Of a DNA stretch of 33,654 bases, positions 9,191 through 17,521 are shown in pieces. The notes under the pieces are model-generated. The model was given only the letters and a program-made list of their open reading frames with translations, was not told the origin of the DNA and made no database searches. Each line of letters starts with the position of its first letter. Position 1 is the stretch's first letter. The translations under genes and the position numbers were made by a program. The stretch comes from Armatimonadota bacterium (GTDB lineage Bacteria > Armatimonadota > Armatimonadia > Armatimonadales > Capsulimonadaceae): NCBI GenBank assembly GCA_025354405.1, contig JANXMY010000221.1:1-33654 (forward strand). Reading direction: 5' to 3'.

Positions 9191-10716
9191 GGGTTGAGGG
9201 TCTCCATATGTTGAAATCGGGTGTAGGCATCCTGCCAGACGCCGGCGTCTGCGGGCGCAAAGGACTCTATCGGGAACGAGGCGCGCACTGTTCGGCGCAG
9301 ATCGGCGATAGTTTCGAGGTGGCCGAGTGTCACGGCCTGCAGCAGCAGGTTGCCGATGGCCGTCGCCTCGACAGGGCCGGCCAGCACTTTCCTGCCGGTG
9401 GCATTCGCGGCAAACTGGTTCAGCAGCGCGCTCTGGCTGCCGCCGCCGACAATATGCAGGCGATGGATCGTCCGTCCGGTCAAGGCTTCGATCTGTTCCA
9501 GGGTCGCGCGATAAGACAGCGCCAGGCTTTCCAGAGCGCAGCGCACGACCTGTCCGGGCGTCAGAGGAACCGGCTGCCCGGTGTCGCGGCAAAACTGTCT
9601 GACTCTGCCTGCCATTTCGCCCGATTTCAGGAAGCGAGCATCGGCAGGAGAAATCAAGCTGCGGAAGGGCTCGGCACTCCCGGCCAGCGCTGTTAGCTCT
9701 TCGTAGGAGTATTCGGTCCCGGCGGCGAGCCAGTCGCGGCGGCATTCCTGGATAATCCACAGCCCGGCGATATTTTTGAGAAAGCGTACCGTGCCCCCAT
9801 AGCCGATCTCATTGGTAAAGTTTGCCGCCAGCACCTCGGCATTGATCAGCGGCTCTGGTAGCTCAACACCAAGGAGGGACCAGGTGCCGGAACTCAGAAA
9901 GGCCCAGTCGTCGCCTTCCTCCGGCACGGCGATGACGGCCTCTGCAGTGTCATGAGAGCAAGTCGCAATCACTTGAATCTCTGCCGGAAGGCCGGTCTCG
10001 GCGGCGATCTCCGGCAGAAGCGGCCCGAGCGCGGTTCCGGGGTCAACAAGTGGCGGAAGCAAAAAAGACGGCAGGCCAAAACGCGAAAGCAGATTCGTCG
10101 ACCATTGCCTGGTGGTCGGGTTGTAGATCTGCGTTGTGCTGGCCAGGCTGCGTTCGGCGACTCCTACCCCGCAAAAAAGCGCATGCAAAAAGTCGGCGAC
10201 CAGCAGCAGCTGATCCGATTGGGCCAGCTCCTCTGGAGCCTGCCGCAGGTGGGCCAGAAGCTGATACAGGGTGTTGATCGGCATGAACTGGATGCCGGTC
10301 TCGGCGAAGACAGCTTCGGCAGGGACCGTTTCAAAGGCCGTTCGAAATGCTTCGTCGGTACGCGTGTCACGATAATGGTGCGGCAGAGTCAGCGGCACAT
10401 GGGCCCGGTCGACCAGTACATAGTCCACACCCCAGGAGTCAACGCTCAAAGACGCTGCCCTGGCCCCTTCGCGGTGCGCCGCGACACGCGAGAGCCCGGT
10501 CTTTAGTTCCCCGAAGATATGGTGTACGTTCCAGCGCAGGGAGTCACCACTCCGGACCGGGTCATTCGAGAAGCGATGAATTTCTTCTAAAGTCAAAATG
10601 CCGCTTTGGAGGATACCCAGGATCACGCGGCCACTTTCCGCCCCCAGGTCACAGGCGATGTACGAATGGCCTATCAAAACATCTGCGCCTGCTGATATTT
10701 TCTCAGAATTAAGCAT
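9187..10716 (-). CDS. rhaB: Rhamnulokinase
   Basis: 509 residues, FGGY carbohydrate kinase. The start is ATG 10716, which overlaps the rhaI stop by 8 bases (ATGCTTAA); the open frame upstream to 10944 is antisense-like shadow of rhaI. The N-terminal phosphate-binding signature is CDLGAESGR (22-30), the catalytic region contains VDSWGVDYVLVD, and the C-terminal ATPase lobe carries HIVGGGSQSALLNQFAANA. It phosphorylates L-rhamnulose to L-rhamnulose-1-phosphate in the cytoplasm, with ATP. Overlaps with both neighbours imply translational coupling. Normal family length, no missing motif. Confidence 0.95.
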   Translation of the reverse strand: MLNSEKISAGADVLIGHSYIACDLGAESGRVILGILQSGILTLEEIHRFSNDPVRSGDSLRWNVHHIFGELKTGLSRVAAHREGARAASLSVDSWGVDYVLVDRAHVPLTLPHHYRDTRTDEAFRTAFETVPAEAVFAETGIQFMPINTLYQLLAHLRQAPEELAQSDQLLLVADFLHALFCGVGVAERSLASTTQIYNPTTRQWSTNLLSRFGLPSFLLPPLVDPGTALGPLLPEIAAETGLPAEIQVIATCSHDTAEAVIAVPEEGDDWAFLSSGTWSLLGVELPEPLINAEVLAANFTNEIGYGGTVRFLKNIAGLWIIQECRRDWLAAGTEYSYEELTALAGSAEPFRSLISPADARFLKSGEMAGRVRQFCRDTGQPVPLTPGQVVRCALESLALSYRATLEQIEALTGRTIHRLHIVGGGSQSALLNQFAANATGRKVLAGPVEATAIGNLLLQAVTLGHLETIADLRRTVRASFPIESFAPADAGVWQDAYTRFQHMETLNP

Positions 10717-11902
10717 AGGCTGGCGAGCTGTTTTCGCCCCGCTCCTTCCGGGCTGCTTCCCGCTCCGCCGTAATCTTTTCGACATAGCCCGAAGCGCGGT
10801 AAGCTGCCATCGGATCGGCGGCGAGGCTGTGGCCGGAGCGCCACTGAGCCAGCAGCGGTTTGACGTCGGTATAGAACGCCGCTCGCAGGCATTCCTCGGC
10901 ATCCACGATGTTACGCTGCGCCTGCGCGTCCTGAAGCTTTGCATGGTCCACCAGGCACGCTTTGGCGTACAGCTCCTGTGCGGTTGTGACGGTCTGGATC
11001 ATGGCTTCAATCTTGGGCTTGAGATTGTGGGACTGATCAATCATGTAAGCGATCTTGGAAACGTCCCGCCCGTGGATCTCTGCGGCGGTGCGGATCTCAT
11101 GGAAGATGCGAAAAACTGCGTAGGGGTCGATGCTGCCGAGCGTCAGATCGTCGTCGGCATACTTGCGGTCGTTGAAATGGAAGCCGCCCAGCATATCCTC
11201 ATCGATCAGCCAGGCGACAATCTGCTCAATATTCGCGCCCGGCAGGTGGTGGCCGGTGTCGACAAGTACTTTCGCACGCGGCCCCGCCTGTTTGGCATAC
11301 AGATAGGCCATGCCCCAGTCAGCAATGTCCGTGGCGTAGAAAGCCGGCTCGAACGGCTTGTATTCCACCAGCATCGTCATCGTTTCGGGCATCGCATCAT
11401 GCCAGGACTTCAGCGCCGCTTCCATGCGCTTTTTGCGCGTGACGATATCGTCCTGCCCCGGATAATTCGTACCGTCCGCCATCCAGAACGACAGCAGGTC
11501 CGAGTGTGTTTCGCGTCCGATACGGAGTGATTCCTGAACGTGGCGATCTGCTTCCGCGCGTGCTTTCGGGTCACTGCTGCAGGCCGAGCCGAACTTGTAA
11601 ACCTGATCCTGAAACAGATTCGGATTAATCGAGCCGATACGGACGCCGTTTCGCCGGGCCATTTCGGCGACCTGTGCCGGGTCGTCACCCGCCTTGAAGT
11701 CCCACAGCACATGGACAGCGACAGAGGGGCAGCAGCCGGTCAGCCGGTGCACCACGCCGGCATCCGCCAGCTTTTCTTCGACCGTCGAGGCCGCTGCCGG
11801 CTGAAGAAACTTGCCAAAACGGGTGCCGGTATCGGCGTACCCCCAGGACGGCGTCTCGATCTGAAAAGCATCCAGCAGTGAAAAAAGTTTCTCTTGTCGC
11901 AT
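10709..11902 (-). CDS. rhaI: L-rhamnose isomerase, RhaI (Pseudomonas stutzeri/Gram-positive) type
   Basis: 397 residues, a TIM-barrel metal-dependent isomerase of the RhaI type rather than the enterobacterial RhaA type. Ligand motifs are present: E180 and K182 in LVEYKPFEP, D215 and H218 in VDTGHHLP, H242 and D250/D252 in HFNDRKYADDDL, and D289 in MIDQSHN. Spacing E-35-D-3-H agrees with what I recall for the P. stutzeri enzyme. It converts L-rhamnose to L-rhamnulose. A strong ribosome site (AAGGAG) sits 5 bases before ATG 11902, the clearest in the operon, suggesting strong independent initiation after lutC. Its end overlaps rhaB. Confidence 0.95.
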   Translation of the reverse strand: MRQEKLFSLLDAFQIETPSWGYADTGTRFGKFLQPAAASTVEEKLADAGVVHRLTGCCPSVAVHVLWDFKAGDDPAQVAEMARRNGVRIGSINPNLFQDQVYKFGSACSSDPKARAEADRHVQESLRIGRETHSDLLSFWMADGTNYPGQDDIVTRKKRMEAALKSWHDAMPETMTMLVEYKPFEPAFYATDIADWGMAYLYAKQAGPRAKVLVDTGHHLPGANIEQIVAWLIDEDMLGGFHFNDRKYADDDLTLGSIDPYAVFRIFHEIRTAAEIHGRDVSKIAYMIDQSHNLKPKIEAMIQTVTTAQELYAKACLVDHAKLQDAQAQRNIVDAEECLRAAFYTDVKPLLAQWRSGHSLAADPMAAYRASGYVEKITAEREAARKERGENSSPAYA

Positions 11903-11907
11903 AGTTG

Positions 11908-11913
11908 CTCCTT
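11908..11913 (-). promoter_or_regulatory. Strong Shine-Dalgarno of rhaI
   Basis: AAGGAG on the minus strand lies 5 nt before ATG 11902, in the 34-bp lutC-rhaI gap. It is notable because most other starts in the window have weak or no recognisable site; it fixes the rhaI start. Confidence 0.75.
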
Positions 11914-11936
11914 GTCAGCAAAAAAGGAAGTGAGGT

Positions 11937-12656
11937 TTAAACGCAGAAGATAGTCAGTCGTTTCGGGCCGTGGGCACCCAGAACGAGAATACGCTCGATG
12001 TCCCCGGTCCGGCTTGGGCCGGTGACAAGCGACATCAGGCTGGGATAGTTTGCCCGGTAGCGCTCCGTCAGCAAGGCGAATGCCGCCGTCAGGTCCGGGA
12101 CAAGCTGCTCCCGCCGTGCCAGCACGACATGATGCGGCGCGAGCGCGGACAGAGTTCGCCCTCCGGCACTGCGGCTGGTAATCAGAACGCTGCCGGTCTG
12201 CGCGACTAAGGCATCGCACTCGGTTAGTGCGGCATCGCAGTGCTCCAGTGCCACAATTTCGTAGCCGTCCTCAATCAGGAGTATCGGCAGCGAAAGTGAA
12301 GCTGCGGCCCCGGTGGTCATCGCCCCAGGATGAGTGGCGATCTGCTGCCAGCCGCAGTCTTTGGCAAGCACCGCCAGGCGCTCCTCCATTTCGGCGACAT
12401 CCGCACACAGAAAAAAATCGGCCCGCAGATCGGCGCACTGCTCAGTAAATAGCTGCATCTGCTCGGCCCAGGCCTCGCCCACTGGAGGCAGCCAGGCCCT
12501 GGCTTCCGGCCGTATGACCGGAAGCGACTTCGCGTACCGATCCGCTGCCGGAGCCGGTTCGTGTGGTGTTCGTTTCGGGGCAGGTACTTGCAGCGCCCTC
12601 CGAATTCGTCCCAGTATCTGTTCACGCCCGCTCGAAATTTGTTCGTTCGCGCTCAT
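11937..12656 (-). CDS. lutC: LutC, LUD-domain subunit of the L-lactate oxidation complex
   Basis: 239 residues with a LUD (YkgG/DUF162) domain over most of its length; the conserved stretch AQTGSVLITSRSAGGRTLSALAPHHVVLA is at about residues 150-180. No Fe-S cysteine cluster, as usual for LutC. ATG 12656 overlaps the lutB stop by 4 bases (ATGA), so the two are translationally coupled. Together with LutA and LutB it forms the non-flavin lactate-oxidising system first defined in Bacillus, converting L-lactate to pyruvate. Followed after 34 bp by rhaI, tying lactate oxidation to rhamnose use. Confidence 0.93.
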   Translation of the reverse strand: MSANEQISSGREQILGRIRRALQVPAPKRTPHEPAPAADRYAKSLPVIRPEARAWLPPVGEAWAEQMQLFTEQCADLRADFFLCADVAEMEERLAVLAKDCGWQQIATHPGAMTTGAAASLSLPILLIEDGYEIVALEHCDAALTECDALVAQTGSVLITSRSAGGRTLSALAPHHVVLARREQLVPDLTAAFALLTERYRANYPSLMSLVTGPSRTGDIERILVLGAHGPKRLTIFCV

Positions 12657-14074
12657 GGTTTCATCTCCTGACGTGAGGCCCAGTAGTCTTTGAAGGTTCG
12701 CGGCTGCACCTCCGGGAAGTTGCGGGACTGGGTCCAGCCGAACAGTGGGTCGATCCGACGGCCATTGATAAGCTGATGCAGGCGCTGAAGAAACGGCGCG
12801 ATGCGCGTCAGCTGACGGTAAAGTTTCGGGCGGGTCATCACAAACGCAAACCCCTGATAGGCTATCTGCTCCAATCTATCCGGCTGGGCTTTTGCGGCAT
12901 TCCGCCGGTTTCGCAGCAGATGGTGGTGCAGATCAATCCCTACCGGACAGGTCTCCGTGCAGGCCCCGCACAGTGTCGAGGCCGCCGACAGATGCTTCCA
13001 CTCCTGCAGGCCCTGTAAATGAGGGGTAATCACCGAGCCGATCGGGCCTTGATAGGTGCTTCCGTAAGAGTGTCCGCCGATATTTCGAAAAACCGGGCAG
13101 ACATTGAGGCAGGCCCCGCACCGAATGCAGTGCAGAGCCTCACGCTGCTCCGGGTCAGCCAAAAGCTCCGTCCGGCCATTATCCAGCAAGATGACGTGGA
13201 ACTCTTCGGGACCATCCACTTCGCCGGGCTGCTTTGGGCCGCCGATCAAGGAGTTGTAACAGGTCAACGCCTGTCCCGTTCCCGCCGTCGCCAGCATCGG
13301 CAGGAACAGGGCCAGATCGGCGAGCTTCGGCAGCACTTTTTCAATGCCCAGCAGAGCGATGTGGATACGCGGCACCGAGGTCGTCAGCCTGGCGTTGCCT
13401 TCGTTCTCCGTAATTGAGATCATGCCGGTGTCAGCGACGGCGAAATTCGCGCCGCTGATACCGACATTCGCGCTCAGATATTTTGCCCGCATCACATCGC
13501 GGGCGATCATGGTCAGCTCTTCCGGGCTGTCCGAGGCCGGGGTCCCCAGCTTTTGCGTGAACGTATCACTGATCTCGCCGCGCGTCAGGTGCATGGCCGG
13601 AAACACCAGATGGTAAGGGGGTTCCTCGCGAAGCTGCACGATATACTCGCCCAGGTCTGACTCCGTGACGCAGTACCCGGCGGCCTCCAGAGCGTGGTTG
13701 AGGTGAATCTCTTCGCTGGTCATCGTCTTGGACTTGATCAGCTCTTTCGCTTCCACGCGTCGGCAGAGATCCAGAATATAAGCACAGGCTTCTTCGCCAG
13801 TCGCGGCCCAGAAGACCTGCGTTCCGCGCGCTTCCGTGTTGCGAACGAACTCTTCCAGATACTGGTCAAGATGGTTCAGCGCTTCCCACTTCGTCTCAGA
13901 GGCGGCCTGGCGTGCCGCCTGCCAGTCCTGAAACCGGCCCTGCGTGCCCCGGCGCACGGCTTCGTATTTGCTCATCGCCGTCTGCACCAGTGTTCGGTGC
14001 CGCAGGTCAAGGCTCATACGCTCGGAATCGTTTTGGAACTGGCTTGTCGGCTTTGTTGGCGTCTTCGTGGACAT
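12653..14074 (-). CDS. lutB: LutB, iron-sulfur LUD-domain subunit of the L-lactate oxidation complex
   Basis: 473 residues, typical LutB length. Residues about 60-300 are the LUD domain (SGANFAVADTGMISITENEGNARL at 207-230). Two ferredoxin-type cysteine motifs follow: CIRCGACLNVCP with C316, C319, C322 and C326, and CGACTETCPVG with C369, C372 and C376. The C-terminal 80 residues match the usual LutB tail. The start ATG 14074 is preceded by AAGTAGGA. It lies 12 bp after lutA and overlaps lutC. Electron-transfer core of the lactate-to-pyruvate system; acts in the cytoplasm or at the membrane face. Nothing is missing compared with the family. Confidence 0.95.
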   Translation of the reverse strand: MSTKTPTKPTSQFQNDSERMSLDLRHRTLVQTAMSKYEAVRRGTQGRFQDWQAARQAASETKWEALNHLDQYLEEFVRNTEARGTQVFWAATGEEACAYILDLCRRVEAKELIKSKTMTSEEIHLNHALEAAGYCVTESDLGEYIVQLREEPPYHLVFPAMHLTRGEISDTFTQKLGTPASDSPEELTMIARDVMRAKYLSANVGISGANFAVADTGMISITENEGNARLTTSVPRIHIALLGIEKVLPKLADLALFLPMLATAGTGQALTCYNSLIGGPKQPGEVDGPEEFHVILLDNGRTELLADPEQREALHCIRCGACLNVCPVFRNIGGHSYGSTYQGPIGSVITPHLQGLQEWKHLSAASTLCGACTETCPVGIDLHHHLLRNRRNAAKAQPDRLEQIAYQGFAFVMTRPKLYRQLTRIAPFLQRLHQLINGRRIDPLFGWTQSRNFPEVQPRTFKDYWASRQEMKP

Positions 14075-14086
14075 AAGTCCTACTTT

Positions 14087-14806
14087 CTACGACGTTCGGG
14101 CTAGCACTTCCGCGAGGTGCAGACTCTTCAGCGGCCTGCGCTGCCGGTCCAGCAGCCCTTGCAGGTGCATCAGGCAGCTTGAATCATTGGAGATGATGTA
14201 CTCCGCACCCGTGGCAAGAGCGGAGGCACACTTGACTTCGCCCATCGCCGTCGAGATCGGGGCGAACTTGACGGCAAATGCGCCGCCAAAGCCGCAGCAG
14301 GTCTGCGCCTCGGTCATTTCAATCAGCGTCAATCCGCGAACCTGAGAGAGCAAAACGCGCGGCTGGCTCTGCACCCCAAGTTCCCGAAGCCCGTGGCATC
14401 CATCATGGAATGTCACCGTCGAAGCGAATTTCGCGCCGACATCGGTGGCTCCCAGCTTGGTCACCAGGAAGTCAGAGAACTCCCAGGTCTTTTCAGCCAG
14501 TGCGAGAGCAGCTTCGTAGTGCGGGGTATCCTGAAATATCTGAGGGTAAAAAACCTTGAGCATCGCGCCGCAGGAGCCGGAGGCGACCACAACGACGTCT
14601 GCATTCTGATAGGCTTTCAAGACTCCCTCCGCAACGGCACGTGCCTGTGGCCAAAACCCGCCGTTCAAAGCAGGCTGCCCGCAGCAGGTCACAGATGGAG
14701 GACACTCTACGGTGTGCCCCAGCCGTTCCAAGACCTCAACCACACTGATGCCTGCGCGTGGGTAGAAGGTGTCGACATAGCAGGGGATAAAAAGTGAAAT
14801 TCGCAT
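14087..14806 (-). CDS. lutA: LutA, CCG-domain subunit of the L-lactate oxidation complex
   Basis: 239 residues from ATG 14806, where the family N-terminus MRISLFIPCYVD begins. A GTG at 14830 would add eight residues not expected in the family. Two CCG (DUF224) domains are visible: C9, C41-C42 in TCCGQPA and C79 in SGSCG; then C137 in FHDGCHG, C170-C171 in TCCGFGG and C211. These ligate Fe-S clusters, as in the glycolate-oxidase GlcF/heterodisulfide-reductase lineage. First gene of the lut-rha operon and divergent from the AraC regulator, so the operon promoter should lie between 14807 and 14944. Confidence 0.94.
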   Translation of the reverse strand: MRISLFIPCYVDTFYPRAGISVVEVLERLGHTVECPPSVTCCGQPALNGGFWPQARAVAEGVLKAYQNADVVVVASGSCGAMLKVFYPQIFQDTPHYEAALALAEKTWEFSDFLVTKLGATDVGAKFASTVTFHDGCHGLRELGVQSQPRVLLSQVRGLTLIEMTEAQTCCGFGGAFAVKFAPISTAMGEVKCASALATGAEYIISNDSSCLMHLQGLLDRQRRPLKSLHLAEVLARTS

Positions 14807-14852
14807 AAGAGGTGTCTTGATCCGTCGCACGAGAGCGTTTCTTGAAATATGC

Positions 14853-14870
14853 TACAATGATACTATTGTA
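14853..14870. promoter_or_regulatory. Perfect palindrome between lutA and the AraC-family regulator (candidate operator)
   Basis: TACAAT (14853-14858) and ATTGTA (14865-14870) form a perfect 6-bp inverted repeat around a 6-bp spacer. It lies 47 bp before the lutA start and 75 bp before the regulator start. A weak CTGTTA-N17-CATATT pair on the minus strand overlaps it, so a bound protein would sit on the lut-rha promoter. On the plus strand, TTGCTA (14902-14907) and GATATT (14925-14930), 17 bp apart, are a candidate but weak promoter for the regulator. AraC proteins usually bind direct repeats, so a separate dimeric repressor is also possible. Confidence 0.5.
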
Positions 14871-14944
14871 ACAGGAAACTGCCTCGTAAGAAATGCCGGA
14901 TTTGCTATAGGACCTGTACTTTTTGATATTGACAGCGAAGTGCC

Positions 14945-15850
14945 ATGAAGCAACTCTACCGATACCTGCCTCTGGGCGACGAGATCCTCACTCGCAGCCT
15001 GTACGTTATTGCGGGAGGGAATGCCTACCTGCCGCCAGGCGCTTCTTATCCACCCTCCAGTCACCCGCAGCATCACCAGTTCCACTGGAGTGAGGGCCGC
15101 GTCCTCCAGGAATACCAGTTAATCTATATCGCCCGAGGCTCCGGCCAATTGGAGTCGACTTCGGGCGGGCTGCGGCAGGTCAGGGCAGGAGATCTGATCG
15201 CGTTATTTCCGCATGAATGGCACCGCTATCGTCCCGACCCGGAGATCGGCTGGGAAGAGCACTGGGTCGCCTTTCAGGGAAAAGGAGCCGCGGAGTTTAT
15301 GGCGGAGCATTCCGCCTCGCCGAAAGTCCCTTTGTTCTGTACCGGCATCAATGATTCGCTGCTGAGAGAGTTTGTGCGGATTGCGGAGGAGGTGGCCGAA
15401 GAGGCGGTCGGGTACCAGAACGTCGTCGTGGCAAGCCTTCATCTCATTCTCGCACTCGCGATGGTGTCCCACCAGCGCCTGAGCTTTCAGGCGACCGACG
15501 TTTTGGGGATTATCAAGCGCACGAAGGATCTGTTGATGGAGCGGATCGATCGACCCACCGATATGAACGATCTCGCGGCGGACCTGCGTGTGGGCTATCC
15601 GTGGCTTCGCAAGATGTTTCGCCAGCACACCGGGCTTCCTCTGGCGCAGTACCAGACGCAGCTGCGCCTCTACCAGGCCTGTGAGTTTCTGCGGAATACA
15701 ACGCTCCCCATCGCGGCGATCGGCGGCCGCTGCGGGTTCGAGTCGGCCTACTATTTCGCGCGAGTTTTCCGTGGCAAGATTGGCTGTACTCCAAGCGAAT
15801 ATCGGCTTCAGTCGCGAAAATCACTCCCGGCAATTGAAGAGGCAGCGTGA
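14945..15850 (+). CDS. AraC-family transcriptional regulator, candidate rhamnose regulator
   Basis: 301 residues. Residues about 25-140 are a cupin-type sensor (YQLIYIARGSGQLES, AGDLIALFPHEWHRY, WEEHWVAFQGKG), and residues about 205-292 are the double helix-turn-helix of AraC/XylS (DLAADLRVGYPWLRKMFRQ..., then IAAIGGRCGFESAYYFARVFRGKIGCTPSEYR). It is divergent from lutA and ends 8 bp from the convergent GH78 gene, so it sits between the two rhamnose operons and is the natural candidate activator of one or both, with L-rhamnose or a derivative as inducer. The start at ATG 14945 lacks a clear ribosome site. Regulatory role inferred from position. Confidence 0.92.
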   Translation: MKQLYRYLPLGDEILTRSLYVIAGGNAYLPPGASYPPSSHPQHHQFHWSEGRVLQEYQLIYIARGSGQLESTSGGLRQVRAGDLIALFPHEWHRYRPDPEIGWEEHWVAFQGKGAAEFMAEHSASPKVPLFCTGINDSLLREFVRIAEEVAEEAVGYQNVVVASLHLILALAMVSHQRLSFQATDVLGIIKRTKDLLMERIDRPTDMNDLAADLRVGYPWLRKMFRQHTGLPLAQYQTQLRLYQACEFLRNTTLPIAAIGGRCGFESAYYFARVFRGKIGCTPSEYRLQSRKSLPAIEEAA

Positions 15851-15858
15851 CTGAGAGG

Positions 15859-17505
15859 TCAGCTCTTGACCAGGCGCACGCCATCGGGCAGTTCGAGGTC
15901 AGTTTTCACTTTCCCATCCGCACCAATCTCGTGGGAGACCTGAATGATACCGTGGGGGGTCGGAAATGTCCCACGCGCATAGGTCAGGCCAGCCAGGTGA
16001 GGAGTTACCGTGACAGTGGCGAAGCCCGGTGAGGCCGGGGCAATTCCGAGCACATGCTCCATCAGCCAGGCGGTCGGGCCGGCAGCCCAGCCGTGGCAGA
16101 GGCTGTGCCGCAGCCCTTCATAGCAATATCCCCCAAAGTCGGCGTGGATATCGCGCTGGCCCGGCGGCACCAATTCATCGATTCGGGCACTGTTCTCCAT
16201 CCAGTCGACTTCAAAGCCCTCCCAGAATGTCGTTGCCCCCATATCCAGCATCCCGCCCCAGTAGGTCCGCAGCAGGTCAAGGCAGCCCGCATAGTCCCCG
16301 GCAAGCGCCCTGGCCTGGAGGACGTAGTAGCCGTAGAATGTCGACAGCCCGCGATAGGGGTCCTGGGCGAGAATGTCGCGATTGACGGCGTTTGCCTCCG
16401 CCATGCCTGCCATCGCCATCAGGGCATTGGCCTGCTTGCTGGAGCTCGCCGGACGCCCAAAGCCTGCCGCACGCTGCGCCGCGGAGAGGGCAAGGGCAGA
16501 AGCCGCCGGGTCCGAAAGCACGGAGCAAAGCTCAGCGCCCGCCTGCAGTGCCAGCACGACGAGGGCCTGGAGGCCTGCGTCGATCGCCGCCGGATCCCCG
16601 CTTGTCGGCCATTCCAGAAAACGCATGCCGTCCAGATGCTCTTGTCCCGCGGCATCTACCTTCGAATCGATCAGCGCCAGCAGGCCAGTCAGATATACCT
16701 GCTGCTCCTGGAGATACGACAGGTCGCCCTGGTACCGATACCAATCGCGCTGGATCAGCAGCCACCAGAGCGAGTAAGAGGAGATGCCGTTCATCCATTC
16801 GGGTAAGGGCGAGCGCTCGCGCTGGTAGTCCAGCGTTGCGGGGACAATCGGGTGGCCGCCGAAGACCGACGCGATGACCATCGTCTCCGGATGCAGGTCG
16901 CCAATCCAGACCAGGCGGTCGCGCTTGATACCGTCCCAGACATATTCCTGCATGCACAGATGCACGGTCCGCGCCCCGGTCTGCCAGATTTCATTCAGGC
17001 GCGTATCACTGCATTCGAACGTGCCAAGATGTTCCAGCGGCCGCTGAAGCGACACGGCGCGTACCGCGACTAAGTGCAGAAGAGTATCCGCGGGGAAATC
17101 CAGCCGCACGAACCGAAACCCGGTGTTGCCGACTTCCTGAGTCCCCAGCGGGACCAGTGGAAACACAAGGTCATGATTAGCATGGTCTCCGTTCGGCTCT
17201 CCCATCGCTTCGCTGACCGATTCGCCGAATCGGATACGAACCTCCACGACGCTCCGGCTCGCCGGACCGACCACGATCTGCACACCGCCATTGAGCTCCT
17301 GACCGAAATCCAGCAGCAGGCTGCTTCTCTGGTCGGTGCGGGGAATTGTGCAGTAAGGATGCGATTCGAGCGGCGCCTGCCCGGTGTCACTTGTGAGCAA
17401 GAAGCTGCTCTCCAGCGGGGCAGCGTCGCCGGTGGTCTGCCAGACGATACGTGTTGGGAGCAGAAATTCGCGTTGGCGCGGGTCGACTTGTGAGTTTTGT
17501 GTCAT
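15859..17505 (-). CDS. Cytoplasmic GH78-type alpha-L-rhamnosidase (short form)
   Basis: 548 residues without signal peptide. A short beta-sandwich (about 60-155, LLLDFGQELNGGV) precedes the (alpha/alpha)6 barrel starting near 160 (GTFECSDTRLNEIWQTGARTVHLC). The catalytic motif is WDGIKRDRLVWIGD at 190-203, giving D191, D196 and D203. The spacing 0/+5/+12 matches the Bacillus GL1 RhaB layout as I recall it, but Asp stands where Glu acts as acid. E429 in TTFWEGF is the likely second catalytic acid. Shorter than typical GH78, lacking the N-terminal lectin-like modules. Last gene of the operon starting at 23282, 16 bp after the DUF6785 membrane gene, which suggests it cleaves rhamnosides that protein imports. 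Confidence 0.85.
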   Translation of the reverse strand: MTQNSQVDPRQREFLLPTRIVWQTTGDAAPLESSFLLTSDTGQAPLESHPYCTIPRTDQRSSLLLDFGQELNGGVQIVVGPASRSVVEVRIRFGESVSEAMGEPNGDHANHDLVFPLVPLGTQEVGNTGFRFVRLDFPADTLLHLVAVRAVSLQRPLEHLGTFECSDTRLNEIWQTGARTVHLCMQEYVWDGIKRDRLVWIGDLHPETMVIASVFGGHPIVPATLDYQRERSPLPEWMNGISSYSLWWLLIQRDWYRYQGDLSYLQEQQVYLTGLLALIDSKVDAAGQEHLDGMRFLEWPTSGDPAAIDAGLQALVVLALQAGAELCSVLSDPAASALALSAAQRAAGFGRPASSSKQANALMAMAGMAEANAVNRDILAQDPYRGLSTFYGYYVLQARALAGDYAGCLDLLRTYWGGMLDMGATTFWEGFEVDWMENSARIDELVPPGQRDIHADFGGYCYEGLRHSLCHGWAAGPTAWLMEHVLGIAPASPGFATVTVTPHLAGLTYARGTFPTPHGIIQVSHEIGADGKVKTDLELPDGVRLVKS

Positions 17506-17521
17506 GGAGTATTGCCTTCAG

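Noticed and set aside
9191-9760. Upstream extension of the RhaEW reading frame (190 extra residues)
   Set aside because: It lies wholly within rhaB in another frame, is Arg/Pro-rich shadow sequence, and the aldolase homology begins at the GTG overlapping the rhaB stop.
10717-10944. Upstream extension of the rhaB frame
   Set aside because: It overlaps rhaI coding sequence; kinase homology begins after ATG 10716.
10598-11530. 310-residue plus-strand reading frame opposite rhaB/rhaI
   Set aside because: Mirror frame of well-supported genes; no domain or start context.
14929-14934. TTGACA just before the AraC-family gene
   Set aside because: Only 10 bp remain before the ATG, leaving no room for a -10 box and start.
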